The notes under the pieces: model-generated
Seen by the model: only the letters and a program-made list of their open reading frames with translations
Told to the model about the DNA's origin: nothing
Databases searched by the model: none
Source of the DNA: Rhizodiscina lignyota
Lineage: Eukaryota; Ascomycota; Dothideomycetes; Aulographales; Rhizodiscinaceae
Length of the DNA: 64,000 nt
Reading direction: 5' to 3'
Assembly: GCA_010015805.1 (NCBI GenBank)
Contig: ML978124.1
Location: 496,001 to 560,000, forward strand
Program-made: the position numbers and the translations under genes
Shown here: in pieces, positions 1-10,872 of the stretch
How the letters are laid out: every line of letters starts with the position of its first letter
Numbering within the stretch: position 1 is the stretch's first letter

Positions 1-2
1 CC

Positions 3-908
3 ATGGCTGAGGATGACGAGTTCAAAAAGATGGGCAAACGGCAAGATTCTGTAAACTTGTCAACCGGTGCCTCTTCAGCGACTTCGAGCAGCGACAGCGC
101 ATCCAGTTCTTCGGCAACCGACTCTCCAACCTCTTCCTCGGACCCGCCATCCTCATCTTCGCCAACTCCGAGCTCGTCAGACTCGTCAGACTCGTCAACC
201 CCCACATCGAACTCTCCATCGCCTACACCAACCGCCTCGAGCACTCCTCCGGCGGACAGTGCAAGCTCTACGCCTCCACCAGCATCTTCGTCGAGTGCAA
301 ACACTCCAAGCAGCGCATCTTCCACCCCCGGTTCCTCTTCTGATGATAGTTCGTCATCGCAAACTCCATCGGCATCAGACTCGAAATCTTCAACGCCAGG
401 CTCAGCAAGTGCCTCGCCGACGCAGTCTTCTTCCTCCACGAGCCGCGTCACCAAGGCTACGACTATAACCAAGGCCCTAATCGGCAGTTCAACCTCAGTT
501 GGCGTTTCGACTGTTCCCACCACTGTCAACGGGCAAGCAACCTCTGTCGCCGTGACACACAGCCGTGTTGTCTCGTCAACTACCGGTTTCGCAACTTCCA
601 CACTCACGCCTAGTCTCAACGATGCTTCCAGCGGCAACTCTAGCTCAGGCCTGTCCGACAACTCGAAGAAGATCATTGGTGGCGTCGTTGGTGGTGTCGG
701 GGGCTTGATCCTGCTTGGCGGTATCGCAATCGTCGTCTGGAGAATCTACGGCAAGAAGAAGCACCACGATGACGACGACGATGATGAGCTCACCTCTGAT
801 GGTTCAATCAGAAGGGAGAAGAGGCGGGCAAGCAGCATGCCGTTCCAATCAAACTTGGAGCAGTATCACGCCCCATCCGGAAGAGTGAACGCTGCCTCTA
901 ACTTCTAA
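3..908 (+). CDS. Ser/Thr-rich single-pass membrane protein (5' end cut by window edge)
   Basis: Open frame from the left edge to a TAA at 906-908; the true start probably lies outside the window. The first ~190 residues are dominated by Ser, Thr, Pro and Ala, as in heavily O-mannosylated fungal surface proteins. A Lys-Arg pair near residue 12 could be a Kex2-type cut, which would make this the part after a propeptide. A single hydrophobic segment (about residues 220-246, IIGGVVGGVGGLILLGGIAIV) is followed by a basic stop-transfer stretch and an acidic, Asp-rich cytoplasmic tail. This is the layout of Wsc/Mid2-like wall sensors and related mucin-like proteins, but no WSC domain is visible in the part present. 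The exact family is not recognised. Confidence 0.7.
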   Translation: MAEDDEFKKMGKRQDSVNLSTGASSATSSSDSASSSSATDSPTSSSDPPSSSSPTPSSSDSSDSSTPTSNSPSPTPTASSTPPADSASSTPPPASSSSANTPSSASSTPGSSSDDSSSSQTPSASDSKSSTPGSASASPTQSSSSTSRVTKATTITKALIGSSTSVGVSTVPTTVNGQATSVAVTHSRVVSSTTGFATSTLTPSLNDASSGNSSSGLSDNSKKIIGGVVGGVGGLILLGGIAIVVWRIYGKKKHHDDDDDDELTSDGSIRREKRRASSMPFQSNLEQYHAPSGRVNAASNF

Positions 909-1729
909 CCTGACGTCTCTTTTCTATTGTGTTTGTATTTTTGGGCATGGTACATACTCTCCCTTCCCTCTTCAGCAGGCATAAAGAGGAAAGAAAATCG
1001 GTCATATATTTGCATTGTCAGCGAGGTGCATGGCGTTTTTTTCGGACGGAATTGATCAGAATAAAGATCAGGTCGATCCTTTTGGGATAGCGAATGCTCG
1101 GGATTCTTTGCACAAAATACATCTAGTCAATAGATTCATCATGGGCGCTGTACAGCTTGGAGGCCGTAATGCACGAGGCTCTCCTTCCCTTCCTTTCATG
1201 CTTGTAACAAAACATTCTGATAGTCAATAGTAGATCGTAGTATAGCCAATGCAGAATGCTTCTGCAATTCTTTCTTCCATCTATGTTCGCAATTATCGCG
1301 AAGCCATGTCGATCTAGCTCAGAGTGTATCTCGCCCTGCTGCCAATAAACCCATCCACTCCCGCAACTCTGAAACCACACCCCAGTTCAGCCACTCCCGC
1401 AACTGGACCGGTTGCATCTGCGTTTCAATGTAGACTTCCGACGTTCAGGAACCATGCTGGATCAAACATGAAAATATCTAGCTGCCCGCTTGCGTGGTCT
1501 GCGTAACATCTACATTTTCATGTTTTAAGTATCACATAGAGTGGGATCAGCACCAGGGGATTTCAACACCACTTTATTTTCATTCTTTTCACCTCTTATT
1601 AGACTGATCAGAATCTTGCAGTTTCGAAACTTTACTTTGCACCAATTCACTACCATCACCAATTGACGTCGTCTGGAGGTTCGACTTCCACTTCCAATCC
1701 CACATCATCATCGCAACCAACCTTTCACC
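909..1729. other. Intergenic, no gene seen
   Basis: 3' flank of the membrane-protein gene and promoter of the small secreted protein. The 14-bp string CCACTCCCGCAACT occurs twice (1355-1368 and 1391-1404). A pyrimidine-rich stretch (about 1560-1600) precedes the next gene. Short open frames on both strands look like chance. Confidence 0.6.
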
Positions 1730-2298
1730 ATGCAGCTCTCCACTCTCCTCATAGTCTTCTTCAGCTCCGCGATTCGCGCCAGCTCCGAGCTTGGCTACAC
1801 TCACATCGACTCTCTCCTCAACAGATTCGCCCCCCGACAAGGTCCGGCGAACCTACAATCATTCGCCGGTCAGCTTGGCGGGCTGGCACCAGCGATCGTA
1901 CAGTCACAGGACCCGAAGAGACCTTTCCAGGTGGCCAACTCCACATTTCCCGACTTCCCTACCGCAGGCCAGAAGACGTGTGATACGCAGTACAACAGTT
2001 GCGGTAATGTGGGTAGTCCCTCTTGCTCTTGCCTCGCCGTCTGCTCCGGCGTCCAAATACATTTTGTGGCTATATATTCGCTGCTCGAATCCAGCTAACC
2101 TGTTGGGTATAGGCAGCGAACGGCGCGCAGAAAGACCAGATAACACACAACATGTGTGACTCGCAGCACGATGCGTGCATGGCGGCGCAAAGTAGCGCGC
2201 CGTTAAAAACGTTCCAACAACTACAGCAAGCCCCGCAGCAAACTTCCATCCCGGATCCAAATGATCCGGATTTCGACCTGATATGTGATCTGAATTGA
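1730..2298 (+). CDS. Small secreted cysteine-containing protein, 168 aa
   Basis: Two exons (1730-2050, 2113-2298). The intron of 62 nt has a GCTAAC branch site and a TAG acceptor, but an atypical GTCCAA donor; the join is phase 0. The N-terminus is a clear signal peptide (MQLSTLLIVFFSSAIRASS). The mature part holds cysteines in a KTCDTQYNSCG...SPSCSC...AVCSG pattern; after splicing it continues into NMCDSQHDACMAAQ, giving paired CDxQ(Y/H)xxC elements either side of the intron. The C-terminus is Gln/Pro/Asp-rich. It resembles uncharacterised fungal secreted proteins with repeated CDxQxxxC helices; no enzymatic motif is visible. Apoplastic or wall localisation is inferred from the signal peptide only. 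Confidence 0.7.
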
Positions 2299-2665
2299 CG
2301 GGACCGTCCCTGCGATTCTAGAGTTGAAAGGCGCATAATGGCAAGTCGTCTTCAGAGATGCTTTGAGAGCAGAGTGAAAGGAATGAAGGCTTGTCTTGAA
2401 GTACGGGAGACGCTTGCCATATTGTCAGAATATATTGATATGATATTGCGAGGAGATATGAGAACAGCCCGCTTCCAGAGATCGAGAAGGAAATTCATGA
2501 AAAGTGTTTGTACATATCGGCCGTGTGGCCGTGATGTTGCATGAAGAACAGACAGGGAAAAGTCTTTGATGCAAGAAATTCGAAACGCCCAAAATGATAT
2601 CCATGAGCATGCCTCATCCAGATCGTACGTGAAAAGGAATAGCAGAATACATTAATTACGGCGGA
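2299..2665. other. Convergent intergenic spacer
   Basis: 3' flanks of the small secreted protein (+) and the DnaJ gene (-). No gene or notable structure seen. Confidence 0.5.
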
Positions 2666-3915
2666 TCATCTCCCTCTTCTCTGCAGCTGTCCTAAAGTCC
2701 TACAGCTCTTCAACTCCATCTCTCGCGCTTCCCGCATCTTCTCCTCGTCCGTCCAGAAGAAACCCTGCGCGTCTTGCATCATCCGATTCTGCATCATCTG
2801 CTCGCTCTCGCACTCCCGACTCAGCATGCCCATATACCGCACCTCTGCAGACCTATCCAGCTCTCGCCAGTTTCGCGCGCTATACTCGTTTACTGCGGTC
2901 GGATCGACGAAATATTTGACCTTCAGATCGCGGCTCGTCCTTGCAAAAGTGTGGGGTGGCTTGGGAGTATCGAAGCGCATGGTGGGGCCGGAGGGAGTAG
3001 AGGAGCCGGGGAAGAGTGCAGAGAGGAGAGGTAAGACAAAGAGCAGGAGGAGAGGGAGCAAGGCTTGGAGGGTCGAGAAGATAGAAGCAGGTTGTTGAGG
3101 CTGATTGCCCCCAGGAGGTCGGCGTCGAGGACCAGCACCCCCAAACTGGTGCACGCGAATGCCAGGCCCGCCGCCGAGATTGAATACAAAGCCAGGGCCT
3201 GTATCGAAGAGGCCGCCGCCGCCTGAGACATATGTTAGTTAAGAGTGGATGAAAGTGTAGAGGTATGTAGAAGCGTGCACGTACCGAACGGTCCTCCCCC
3301 GAATCCACCACCGCCCATTCCACCGCCGAAGAACTGACGGAATAGCTCCTCTGGTGATATCTCTTCTTCGAACATTGGCCCGCCCGGCCTGCCACCAGGC
3401 GATCTGGGAAACCCGCCGCCGCTGAATGGCGAAGATGTCGATGCGGACGCACCGCCGAATCTACTGTCTGGGTCGCCACCGAAGCGGTCGAATTGCGCCT
3501 TCTTGTCTGCGTCGGAGAGGATTTGGAAGGCTCGTGAGACCACTGTCGTCTTTTAGTTCCTCGTGGACAAAAGTAGAAATTCAATCTTTTTAATATCTTG
3601 TAATTTTCAAGCCGTGTAATGTAATGAGCACTCACTTTTAAACGCTTCATCCGCACCATCATAGCCATTTTTGTCCGGATGCGTGAGCAAGCTCAGCTTC
3701 CTATACGCCTTTTTGATGTCCCCGTCTGAGCATGTCGTCTTCACCTCCTCCAGACCCAGGATGTCGTAGAAAGCGTTCGCCGAGCACCTCCGCACTCTTA
3801 CCACAGCCGCCTTCTGCTCTACTGTGTACGCTCGTCCCGTGCTGCCATCATGGTGCTGGCGGTGTTTTGCGTCTCCGTTTGGTGTCGCTTTCGCGCCGCT
3901 CGCAGATGCGGACAT
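2666..3915 (-). CDS. hlj1: ER-membrane DnaJ/Hsp40 protein (Hlj1/DNAJB12-14 type)
   Basis: Three exons on the minus strand (3915-3636, 3542-3285, 3222-2666), 364 aa. A J domain (about residues 48-116) carries the intact HPD triad (H79-P80-D81) that stimulates Hsp70 ATPase. It is followed by a Gly/Phe-rich linker (EEELFRQFFGGG-like, then FGGGL, FVFNLGGGPGIRVHQFGG), one membrane segment (about residues 228-247, LLPLLLLFVLPLLSALF) and a DUF1977-type C-terminal domain. This order is diagnostic of the Hlj1/DNAJB12/DNAJB14 group, tail-embedded in the ER membrane with the J domain facing the cytosol and acting in ER-associated degradation. Splice joins restore AFKMVSRAFQIL and PFGGGLFDTG. A TTG codon nine bases upstream is in frame, but the first ATG is at 3915. 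Confidence 0.88.
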
Positions 3916-4871
3916 GGTGGGCAAATGCCCGAAAGGTTGGGAGTTGGTGGAGACGCACTCTCAGTCGGCTGAGGTCGAATCCGCTGTCATGAAATGTTTC
4001 GGGTGGGTGCCGGATAAAGGACCGCTGCGCAAGATGTCGGTGTTTGTGTTGTTGTTTAGGTTGTAGTGGATTACGCTGCCACACTTATCGAAGAAGCCAC
4101 ATTCGGGCATGGATCTGGCCACTTGCCGCGTCCGCTCGGTAAAACTTCGGTGATATGTTCGAAATAGCTATCTCGACTTTTCGCTTTCAACTTTTCATTT
4201 GTCCATCTTCCTCATCTTCCTTCTTGAGGTGATCATGGATTGTTCGAGAAAGATCATGGCTCTTTCACAAGAGGGTGTAATATCCCCTCTTTCCCTAAGC
4301 GGGCAGGAGCCGGAGAGGCCCTTACAAGAGTACTTCAGAGACTGAGTTGTACGTTTTGACAATGTCGAGCAGCTTTCTCCTGCAATTGAACCCTCCCGCA
4401 ATTAGCCGTTTACACTGTAGAGAAGCCACCTCAATTCCGCCTCTAGCATGGAACGACTCCGACAAGATTTCAATCGTCCGTGTACTTAGATCAGTCTCGA
4501 CATTACGATCACTACGTTTTCGAGTACACCCATCCTTTCTTGGATTGAATTGGCTGTATCTGCTGCACAAGGCAAATGTAGCGCCTGCGCTACACAGTTG
4601 CTCTTCGGTGTATGCCAATAATCAACTTTTAGCGTGAATCCAAAGGGTCTATAGGGTGACCATCAGCGCATTCTCTCTAGCTGTTCGCGGGCAGCTTTAC
4701 CCGAGCTCGAAAACTACCGCGGTTGCGAGCGGGCACCGCATAGCTATAATCAATACATGTCTCCGGCGGTCAAAGAGATCACCCATTCAAAGTTGAGAGT
4801 TCAGATATAGCTGTCTGCGTTTCTCCAATTATTCAGTACTTGAACTTGTGCTCTTCGCTATAGCAGTCACT
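3916..4871. other. Divergent promoter region
   Basis: Lies between the divergent DnaJ and acyl-CoA dehydrogenase genes. Contains CT-rich tracts (about 4170-4225) but no convincing coding frame; the open frames near 4322-4637 on both strands lack family features. Confidence 0.5.
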
Positions 4872-6353
4872 ATGGAGACGATCAGGATACCTTCTCTGAT
4901 CGCCGACAAAATAAGTCCACGGGCACGTGAGACTCTTGCAGTAGTCAAGAAATTTGTTGAAGAAGACTGTAAGTTTGCTATGACTTAAAGAATGGAAAAA
5001 AAACTCACCATCTGAAAGGCGTTCCTGCCGATGAAGTCTTCGAGGCACAGCTATCATGGGACCCTGACAAAAGATTTAAAAACATTCCTCTAATTCTCGA
5101 AGATCTTAAAGCAAAGGCACGCAAGCTTGGCCTCTGGAATCTGTGGCTGAGCAAGCACTATGAGGGCGGCGCCGGCTTCACGAATCTTGAGTATGGGCTC
5201 ATGTGCGAGGTCCTGGGCAGGAGCTTGCTGTCGAGGGAGGCGATGAACTGTAGTGCCCCAGATACGGGTAACATGGAGGTAGATTTACTCTCGCCCTTGT
5301 TCACCATAACCTACACTTACAATCACAGGTGCTCGCCATGTACGGTACCGAGGAACAGAAGAAGCAATGGCTGCAGCCACTATTGGATGGCAAAATCAGG
5401 TCTGCGTACGTCATGACTGAGCGTTTCATCGCTTCTTCAGACGCAAAGAACATCGAACTCGACATGCGCAAGGAGGGTAACGAATACGTACTAAACGGCG
5501 TCAAGTGGTGGATCAGCAGCGCGGGAGACCCACGGACGAAGCTCATGATCGTCTTCTGTCGTTCAGATGCTCAAAATCCTAACCCATTGAAGCGACATAG
5601 CATTGTTCTCGTCCCAAGAGATTCCCCAGGTATAACCGTCAAGCGAGCTTTGACAGTCTTTGGCTACGATGATGCGCCACAGGGACACTGTGAGGTAATT
5701 TTCAAGAACGTCCGCGTTCCTACGTCGAACATCGTTCTCGGAGAAGGCCGCGGCTTTGAGGTAATGCAGGGCCGGATGGGTCCAGGTCGACTTCATCACT
5801 GCATGCGGGCCATCGGTTGTGCTGAGCGTGGCCTCGAATATATGATTGCTCGTACACACCAAAGGAGCGCGCAAGGGAAGAAGCTCGCGGAGCAGGGAGT
5901 TATCCAAGACTGGGTCGCTAAGTCGCGGATCGAAATCGACGCTGGACGCTTGCTTGTCTGCAACGCAGCAGATATGATTGACCGGGGCAATACGAAGAGT
6001 GCCATGGTCGAGCTGGCCATCTGCAAAATCTACGTCCCGCAAATGGCCTGCAACGTCCTTGACAGAGCCATGCAAGCTCACGGCGGCGGTGGACTCTGCC
6101 AGGACTTCCCATTGGCAAAGACCTGGGCATATCTCCGGACGACGAGATTAGCAGATGGACCAGATGAAGCCCATGCGGCACAGCTTGCTCGTATTGAGAA
6201 TAAGAGGCATAAGGAACTGTAAGTTTGATCCACCTGATACGTAGCCGACTGCTAATATTGTTCGGTTTCAGGATCGACATGATACAGACTCAGGAAAAGA
6301 AAGTTGAGGACTTGATGAAGGAATACAAAGTACAGATCCGGGCACAGTTGTAA
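4872..6353 (+). CDS. Acyl-CoA dehydrogenase (ACAD10/11-like), 442 aa
   Basis: Four exons: 4872-4968, 5019-5278, 5329-6218, 6272-6353. The frame is continuous through all three joins (VEED-C-VPADEV, NME-VLAMYG, KEL-IDMIQ). It is a flavoprotein of the acyl-CoA dehydrogenase superfamily, oxidising an acyl-CoA to the trans-2-enoyl-CoA. Visible family signatures: the substrate-binding YVMTER...SSDAKNI stretch, GVKWWISSAGDPR in the middle beta domain, and MQAHGGGGLCQDFPLA with RLADGPDEAH in the C-terminal helical FAD-binding domain. Length fits fungal stand-alone ACAD11-type enzymes, which lack the phosphotransferase domain of the human protein. No clear mitochondrial presequence; the C-terminus (AQL) is not a standard PTS1, so compartment is undecided. 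Substrate chain length cannot be read from the sequence. Confidence 0.9.
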
Positions 6354-6706
6354 TGATACCTTGCAGCACATTTAATTTGATTATGCTCAGCCTGGAGCCT
6401 ATGCTGTTACGTCGGTTACAATTGTTCGGGGCGTTCAAGGGTAACAAATATTTGCCGCAGCTTTCAAGCACTGAGTAGCTGTTGTGTATAACCTCTCTTA
6501 GCAATAAAGCGGACGTAATCTCCAATAGTGCGCTATTGTGAAATATACTCCAAAGAACGTAGAACTAGGCTTTGAGAGATAGTCTCGCTTACCTTCAAGT
6601 GCGAACAATGAGAGCTGCTTGCCTCCAGGCGTTACAGCTCGCCCGGCGGCCAGCTACGTATTTTGTCACCCTCGAGGGCCCATCTTGAGTCAAGTGAGAG
6701 AGTTGC

Positions 6707-6712
6707 ACGCGT
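6707..6712. promoter_or_regulatory. MCB-type box (ACGCGT) upstream of RNR
   Basis: Exact ACGCGT hexamer, the binding core of MBF, the G1/S transcription factor that controls RNR genes in yeasts. It sits about 390 bp upstream of the RNR start codon. Function in this organism is inferred. Confidence 0.4.
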
Positions 6713-6851
6713 TACGTTCACTCATGTTCGAAATAAACATTGAGTCATGTTGAACATGGATGAAAAATCGTCGATGCGGTGACGTCGCCTGTGCTTGTCG
6801 CGTTGCTTAGCAATTCAATTAAGGAAGGCGCGCGTTGCACGTGATGTTTTT

Positions 6852-6880
6852 ACGCGCACTTACCAAGTCGCGTTTCGCGT
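6852..6880. promoter_or_regulatory. Cluster of ACGCGC / TTTCGCGT boxes upstream of RNR
   Basis: ACGCGC (6852-6857) and CGCGTTTCGCGT (6869-6880) lie about 230 bp before the RNR ATG. TTTCGCG/ACGCG cores match E2F/MBF-type sites. Together with the upstream ACGCGT they suggest S-phase control of the adjacent gene. Confidence 0.4.
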
Positions 6881-7100
6881 CTTTCAAAAGCAGCCCGGCC
6901 CCTCCACCTTTCCTCTCTTCCACAACAACCACCACATCATCAACTCTGGTATGCAACCTTCAATTGAGCTCATAGAATCCTCGAGCTAACATCGTTCTAG
7001 TCTCGGCGCACTCGGGCTCTGTAGCTGTGATCGTATTTCATCATAGCTTCAATATCATCGACGCCAACATACTTACCCACGAGACCAAACCAGAGCCACG

Positions 7101-10025
7101 ATGTTCGTCTATAAGCGAGGTATGTATTCCTTTGTTACCATCATCCTATCATCTCCCACTGTTGGAGAGCCATAGATGACGCGTTTTGGACAATCGCAAC
7201 GCGTCTCCTGTGTTCTCGCTGTCTCGCCACCACTGTATACTGACAAACACGTTGACAGATGGACGCAAAGAACGCGTTCAATTCGACAAGATAACGGCTC
7301 GTGTATCACGGTTGTGCTATGGACTGGATCCGGAGCACGTCGATGCCGCCGCCATCACGCAGAAAGTCATCTCCGGTGTCTACCAAGGCGTCACCACCGT
7401 GGAGCTGGATAACCTTGTGAGTTCGTCTCATCTCTTTAAGCAATAAAGTCAGACTGACATAGAGTTTTACCTCAGGCCGCCGAAACTGCCGCCTACATGA
7501 CCGTTACACATCCTGACTATGCCATCCTCGCTGCTCGTATCGCCGTCTCAAACCTTCACAAACAGACGAAGAAGCAGTTCTCCGCTGTGGTTACGGATCT
7601 GTACAACTATATCAACCCCAAGAACAGGAAACCGGCTCCGATGATCTCCAGAGAGACATATGACACTGTCATGAAGCATGCTGAGGAGTTGAATTCGGCC
7701 ATCGTGTATGACCGCGACTTCAACTACCAGTACTTTGGTTTCAAGACGCTGGAGCGTTCATACCTTCTTCGTCTTGACGGAAAGGTTGCTGAGCGCCCGC
7801 AGCACATGATCATGCGTGTCGCTGTTGGCATCCACGGCGAGGATATCGAGGCAGCGATTGAGACGTACAACTACATGTCGAACAAATACTTCACTCACGC
7901 GTCCCCGACCCTATTCAACGCCGGCACACCTCGTCCACAACTCTCGTCTTGTTTCCTCGTGGACATGAAGGAGGACTCCATCGAGGGCATTTATGACACG
8001 CTGAAGACTTGTGCCATGATCTCCAAGAACGCTGGTGGTATTGGTCTCAATGCGCATTGCATTCGTGCAACAGGCTCATACATCGGTGGCACCAATGGCA
8101 CGTCGAATGGTCTCATTCCGATGTTGCGTGTCTACAACAATACCGCTCGCTATGTTGACCAAGGTGGCAACAAGCGTCCTGGTGCCTTCGCTGTCTACTT
8201 GGAGCCTTGGCACGCAGACGTCTTCGGGTGGCTCGATTTGAGAAAGAATCATGGCAAAGAAGAAATCCGTGCGCGTGACCTCTTCTATGCGCTATGGATC
8301 CCCGACCTGTTCATGAAGCGTGTCGAGCAAAATGGCACTTGGACTCTCATGTGCCCGAATGAGTGTCCGGGTCTTGCGGATGTGTATGGTGATGAGTTTG
8401 AAAAGCTCTACGAACAATATGAACAAGAAGGTCGTGGTCGCGAGACTATTCGTGCTCAGAAGCTCTGGTACGCCATACTAGAAGCTCAGACTGAGACGGG
8501 CAATCCTTTCATGCTCTACAAGGACCACTGCAACCGCAAGAGTAACCAGAAGAACTTGGGCACCATTCGCAGCTCGAACTTGTGCACTGAAATCATCGAG
8601 TACAGCGCACCCGATGAGGTCGCCGTCTGCAACCTTGCCTCTATGGCTCTCCCCACATACGTCGACTACAACAGTGGCTCATATGACTTCAAGAAGTTGC
8701 ATGAAGTTACTCAAGTTGTCGTGCGCAATTTGAACAAGATCATTGACGTCAACCACTACCCTGTTATCGAGGCAAAGAACAGCAACAGCAGGCATAGACC
8801 GATTGGCGTTGGTGTGCAAGGTCTCGCGGACGCCTTCCTCGCTCTCCGCATGCCTTTTGATTCTCCAGAGGCGAAGCTGCTCAATATTCAGATCTTTGAG
8901 ACGATCTATCACGCCGCATTGACGGCTTCCTGCGATATTGCCAAGAAAGAAGGCACCTATTCGACATACGAAGGCTCGCCTGTCTCTCAAGGCATTCTGC
9001 AATACGACATGTGGAATGTAACTCCTACCGATCTCTGGGATTGGAGCGCTCTCAAGGCCGACATCGCTGAGCACGGCGTCCGAAACAGTCTGCTAGTTGC
9101 ACCTATGCCAACGGCTAGCACCAGCCAGATTCTTGGCAACAACGAGTGCTTTGAGCCTTATACGTCCAACATCTATTCTCGTCGCGTGCTTGCTGGCGAG
9201 TTCCAGGTTGTCAATCCGTGGTTGCTGAAGGACCTTGTTGACATGGGCTTGTGGTCCGACAACATGAAGAACCGCATCATCGCCGATGGTGGTTCTATCC
9301 AGCGTATTCCTAACATTCCTGATGATCTCAAGGCGCTCTACAAGACTGTATGGGAGATCTCTCAGCGCACTATTGTCCAGATGGCAGCGGACCGTGGCGC
9401 TTTCATCGATCAGTCTCAGTCTCTCAACATCCACATGAAGGAACCTACCATGGGCAAGATCACTAGCATGCACTTCGCAGGATGGAAGCTTGGTCTCAAG
9501 ACTGGCATGTACTATCTGCGTACGATGGCTGCGTCTGCACCAATTCAGTTTACTGTTGACCAGGAGCAACTGAAGGTGGCCGACACGAACATTGCTCGCA
9601 CACTGGGAATGAAGAAGCGCAACTTGACATCTGGAAACCATCACAGCACTCCAACAGCTGTACCTCGGCCGATGTATATGCAGAAGACGCCGGAGACCCC
9701 AACGTCTAACGGCCTTCCAACACCATCAGTAACACCACCTGCAGACTCTGAGAACAAGCGTCTTTCGACTACTCCAAAGAAGGATGCCAGGAGCGCCCCC
9801 GAGTTCAAGGCTGATGTCGACGAGGGTGAAAGCCCCGACATGCTTGCGACCGAGCCACATCCTAGCACCAGAGCGGAGAAGTTGTCGCTTGACGACGTCC
9901 CAACGCCCAAGCAGGAAGAGGATAATGATGAAGAGACGCAGGATCGCGAAGGGGATATCTATGCTGATGCGGTACTCGCCTGCAGCATAGAGAATCCGGA
10001 ATCCTGCATTATGTGCAGCGGTTAA
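7101..10025 (+). CDS. rnr1: Ribonucleoside-diphosphate reductase large subunit, 908 aa
   Basis: Three exons: 7101-7119, 7259-7416, 7476-10025; the first encodes only MFVYKR plus one base. Class Ia R1 subunit, which reduces ribonucleoside diphosphates with the small subunit's tyrosyl radical. An N-terminal ATP-cone is followed by the ten-stranded barrel. Active-site residues are intact: Cys218 (SSCFLVDM), Asn427-Cys429-Glu431 (NLCTE, thiyl-radical cysteine) and Cys444 (VCNLASMAL). The C-terminal shuttle cysteines are Cys903 and Cys906 (ESCIMCSG), reached through a long Pro/Ser/Thr/Glu-rich linker (about residues 715-890). Length is close to yeast Rnr1 (888). Upstream MBF-like boxes fit S-phase expression. 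Confidence 0.97.
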
Positions 10026-10872
10026 TGCGAAAGGGAAACGTATACAGCATTTCATGGCTTGCATTTGCATTCAGGCGTTTACTGTGAATTGGTTCCCTTT
10101 GTAATCGGTTATTGGAAAGATATCAATTGTGTCAGGTTATCATATTCGGGCTAGTCTCTGTCAATAATAGCATGCAAGGTCTGCAGCTTCTCAAAATATC
10201 AATTTAGCTCTCACGTGAACACGCGTTTATCCATCTACTTACGTGAAATGCGGGCTTTGATTGACATAAGCTAAAAATAGTTAGATAAACTTATATTAGT
10301 TTGATATAAGCTTATAGATATACTCAAATGCATTGCAATGGACCCTGTGAATAGAATGTATAAAGACGAAGGCGATTCTCGTGAGCGACGAGGCCTGTAA
10401 AAGCGTCTCTTTGTCGCGATAGAGTAACGAGAAGCGAATCCTCTAAGGTAGGCCTGGTAAGCTACTTCTTAAGAACCTCGAATATAAACTTAATATATAG
10501 AAACTTCTTAGAAGTCCTAAAAACGACTAAAATAGAGATACTCTAGAAACTGTTCGCTCGTGTGAAAATGGCTCCTTCGTATGTCAGGTAAATGGTCTGG
10601 CAGCAGCTCGCGTTTGCGCAGGGCGCGCCACAAGGATTGTTCATCAACAACACTTCACTCAATAACACTCCAACCACCAACATTCACTGATGCTCCAAAC
10701 ACGACAATCCTGCTTCAGGCAGCAACCTTCCCCTTTCGCTCTCGCTTTCATGTTCGGTGCCTAGCCTAGTAACCTTTGTACACTGGTTTCATGGCTGCCA
10801 GAACTATGTAAATCGCAGAAAAACAAACCAACCCTCCCTCCCGCACCCCAATTTCCTTCTCCACCACGAACA
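10026..10872. other. Intergenic region carrying an AT-rich repeat relic
   Basis: 3' flank of RNR followed by a strongly AT-rich segment (about 10255-10560) that contains repeat copy A (separate entry), then the promoter and leader of the Alba-like gene. No intact gene. Confidence 0.6.
10376..10568 (+). repeat. Dispersed repeat, copy A (AT-rich, RIP-like)
   Basis: About 193 nt aligning end to end with the reverse complement of 28741-28932. Shared exact blocks include CCTCGAATATAAACT, CTTCTTAGAAGT and ACTGTTCGCT. Where the copies differ, this one often has A or T where copy B has G or C, as expected from repeat-induced point mutation. Flanking AT-rich DNA to the left (10255-10375) aligns only weakly. 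Element class is unknown. Confidence 0.75.

Larger units (their letters stand above)
6354..7100. other. Promoter and 5' leader of the RNR gene
   Basis: Spacer between the acyl-CoA dehydrogenase and ribonucleotide reductase genes. Besides the MBF-like boxes listed separately, it has a palindromic CRE-like TGACGTCG near 6780 and a CACGTG-like CACGTGAT near 6838. The segment 6900-7100 is pyrimidine-rich and probably the transcribed leader; a leader intron near 6950-7000 is possible but not demonstrable. Confidence 0.45.
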
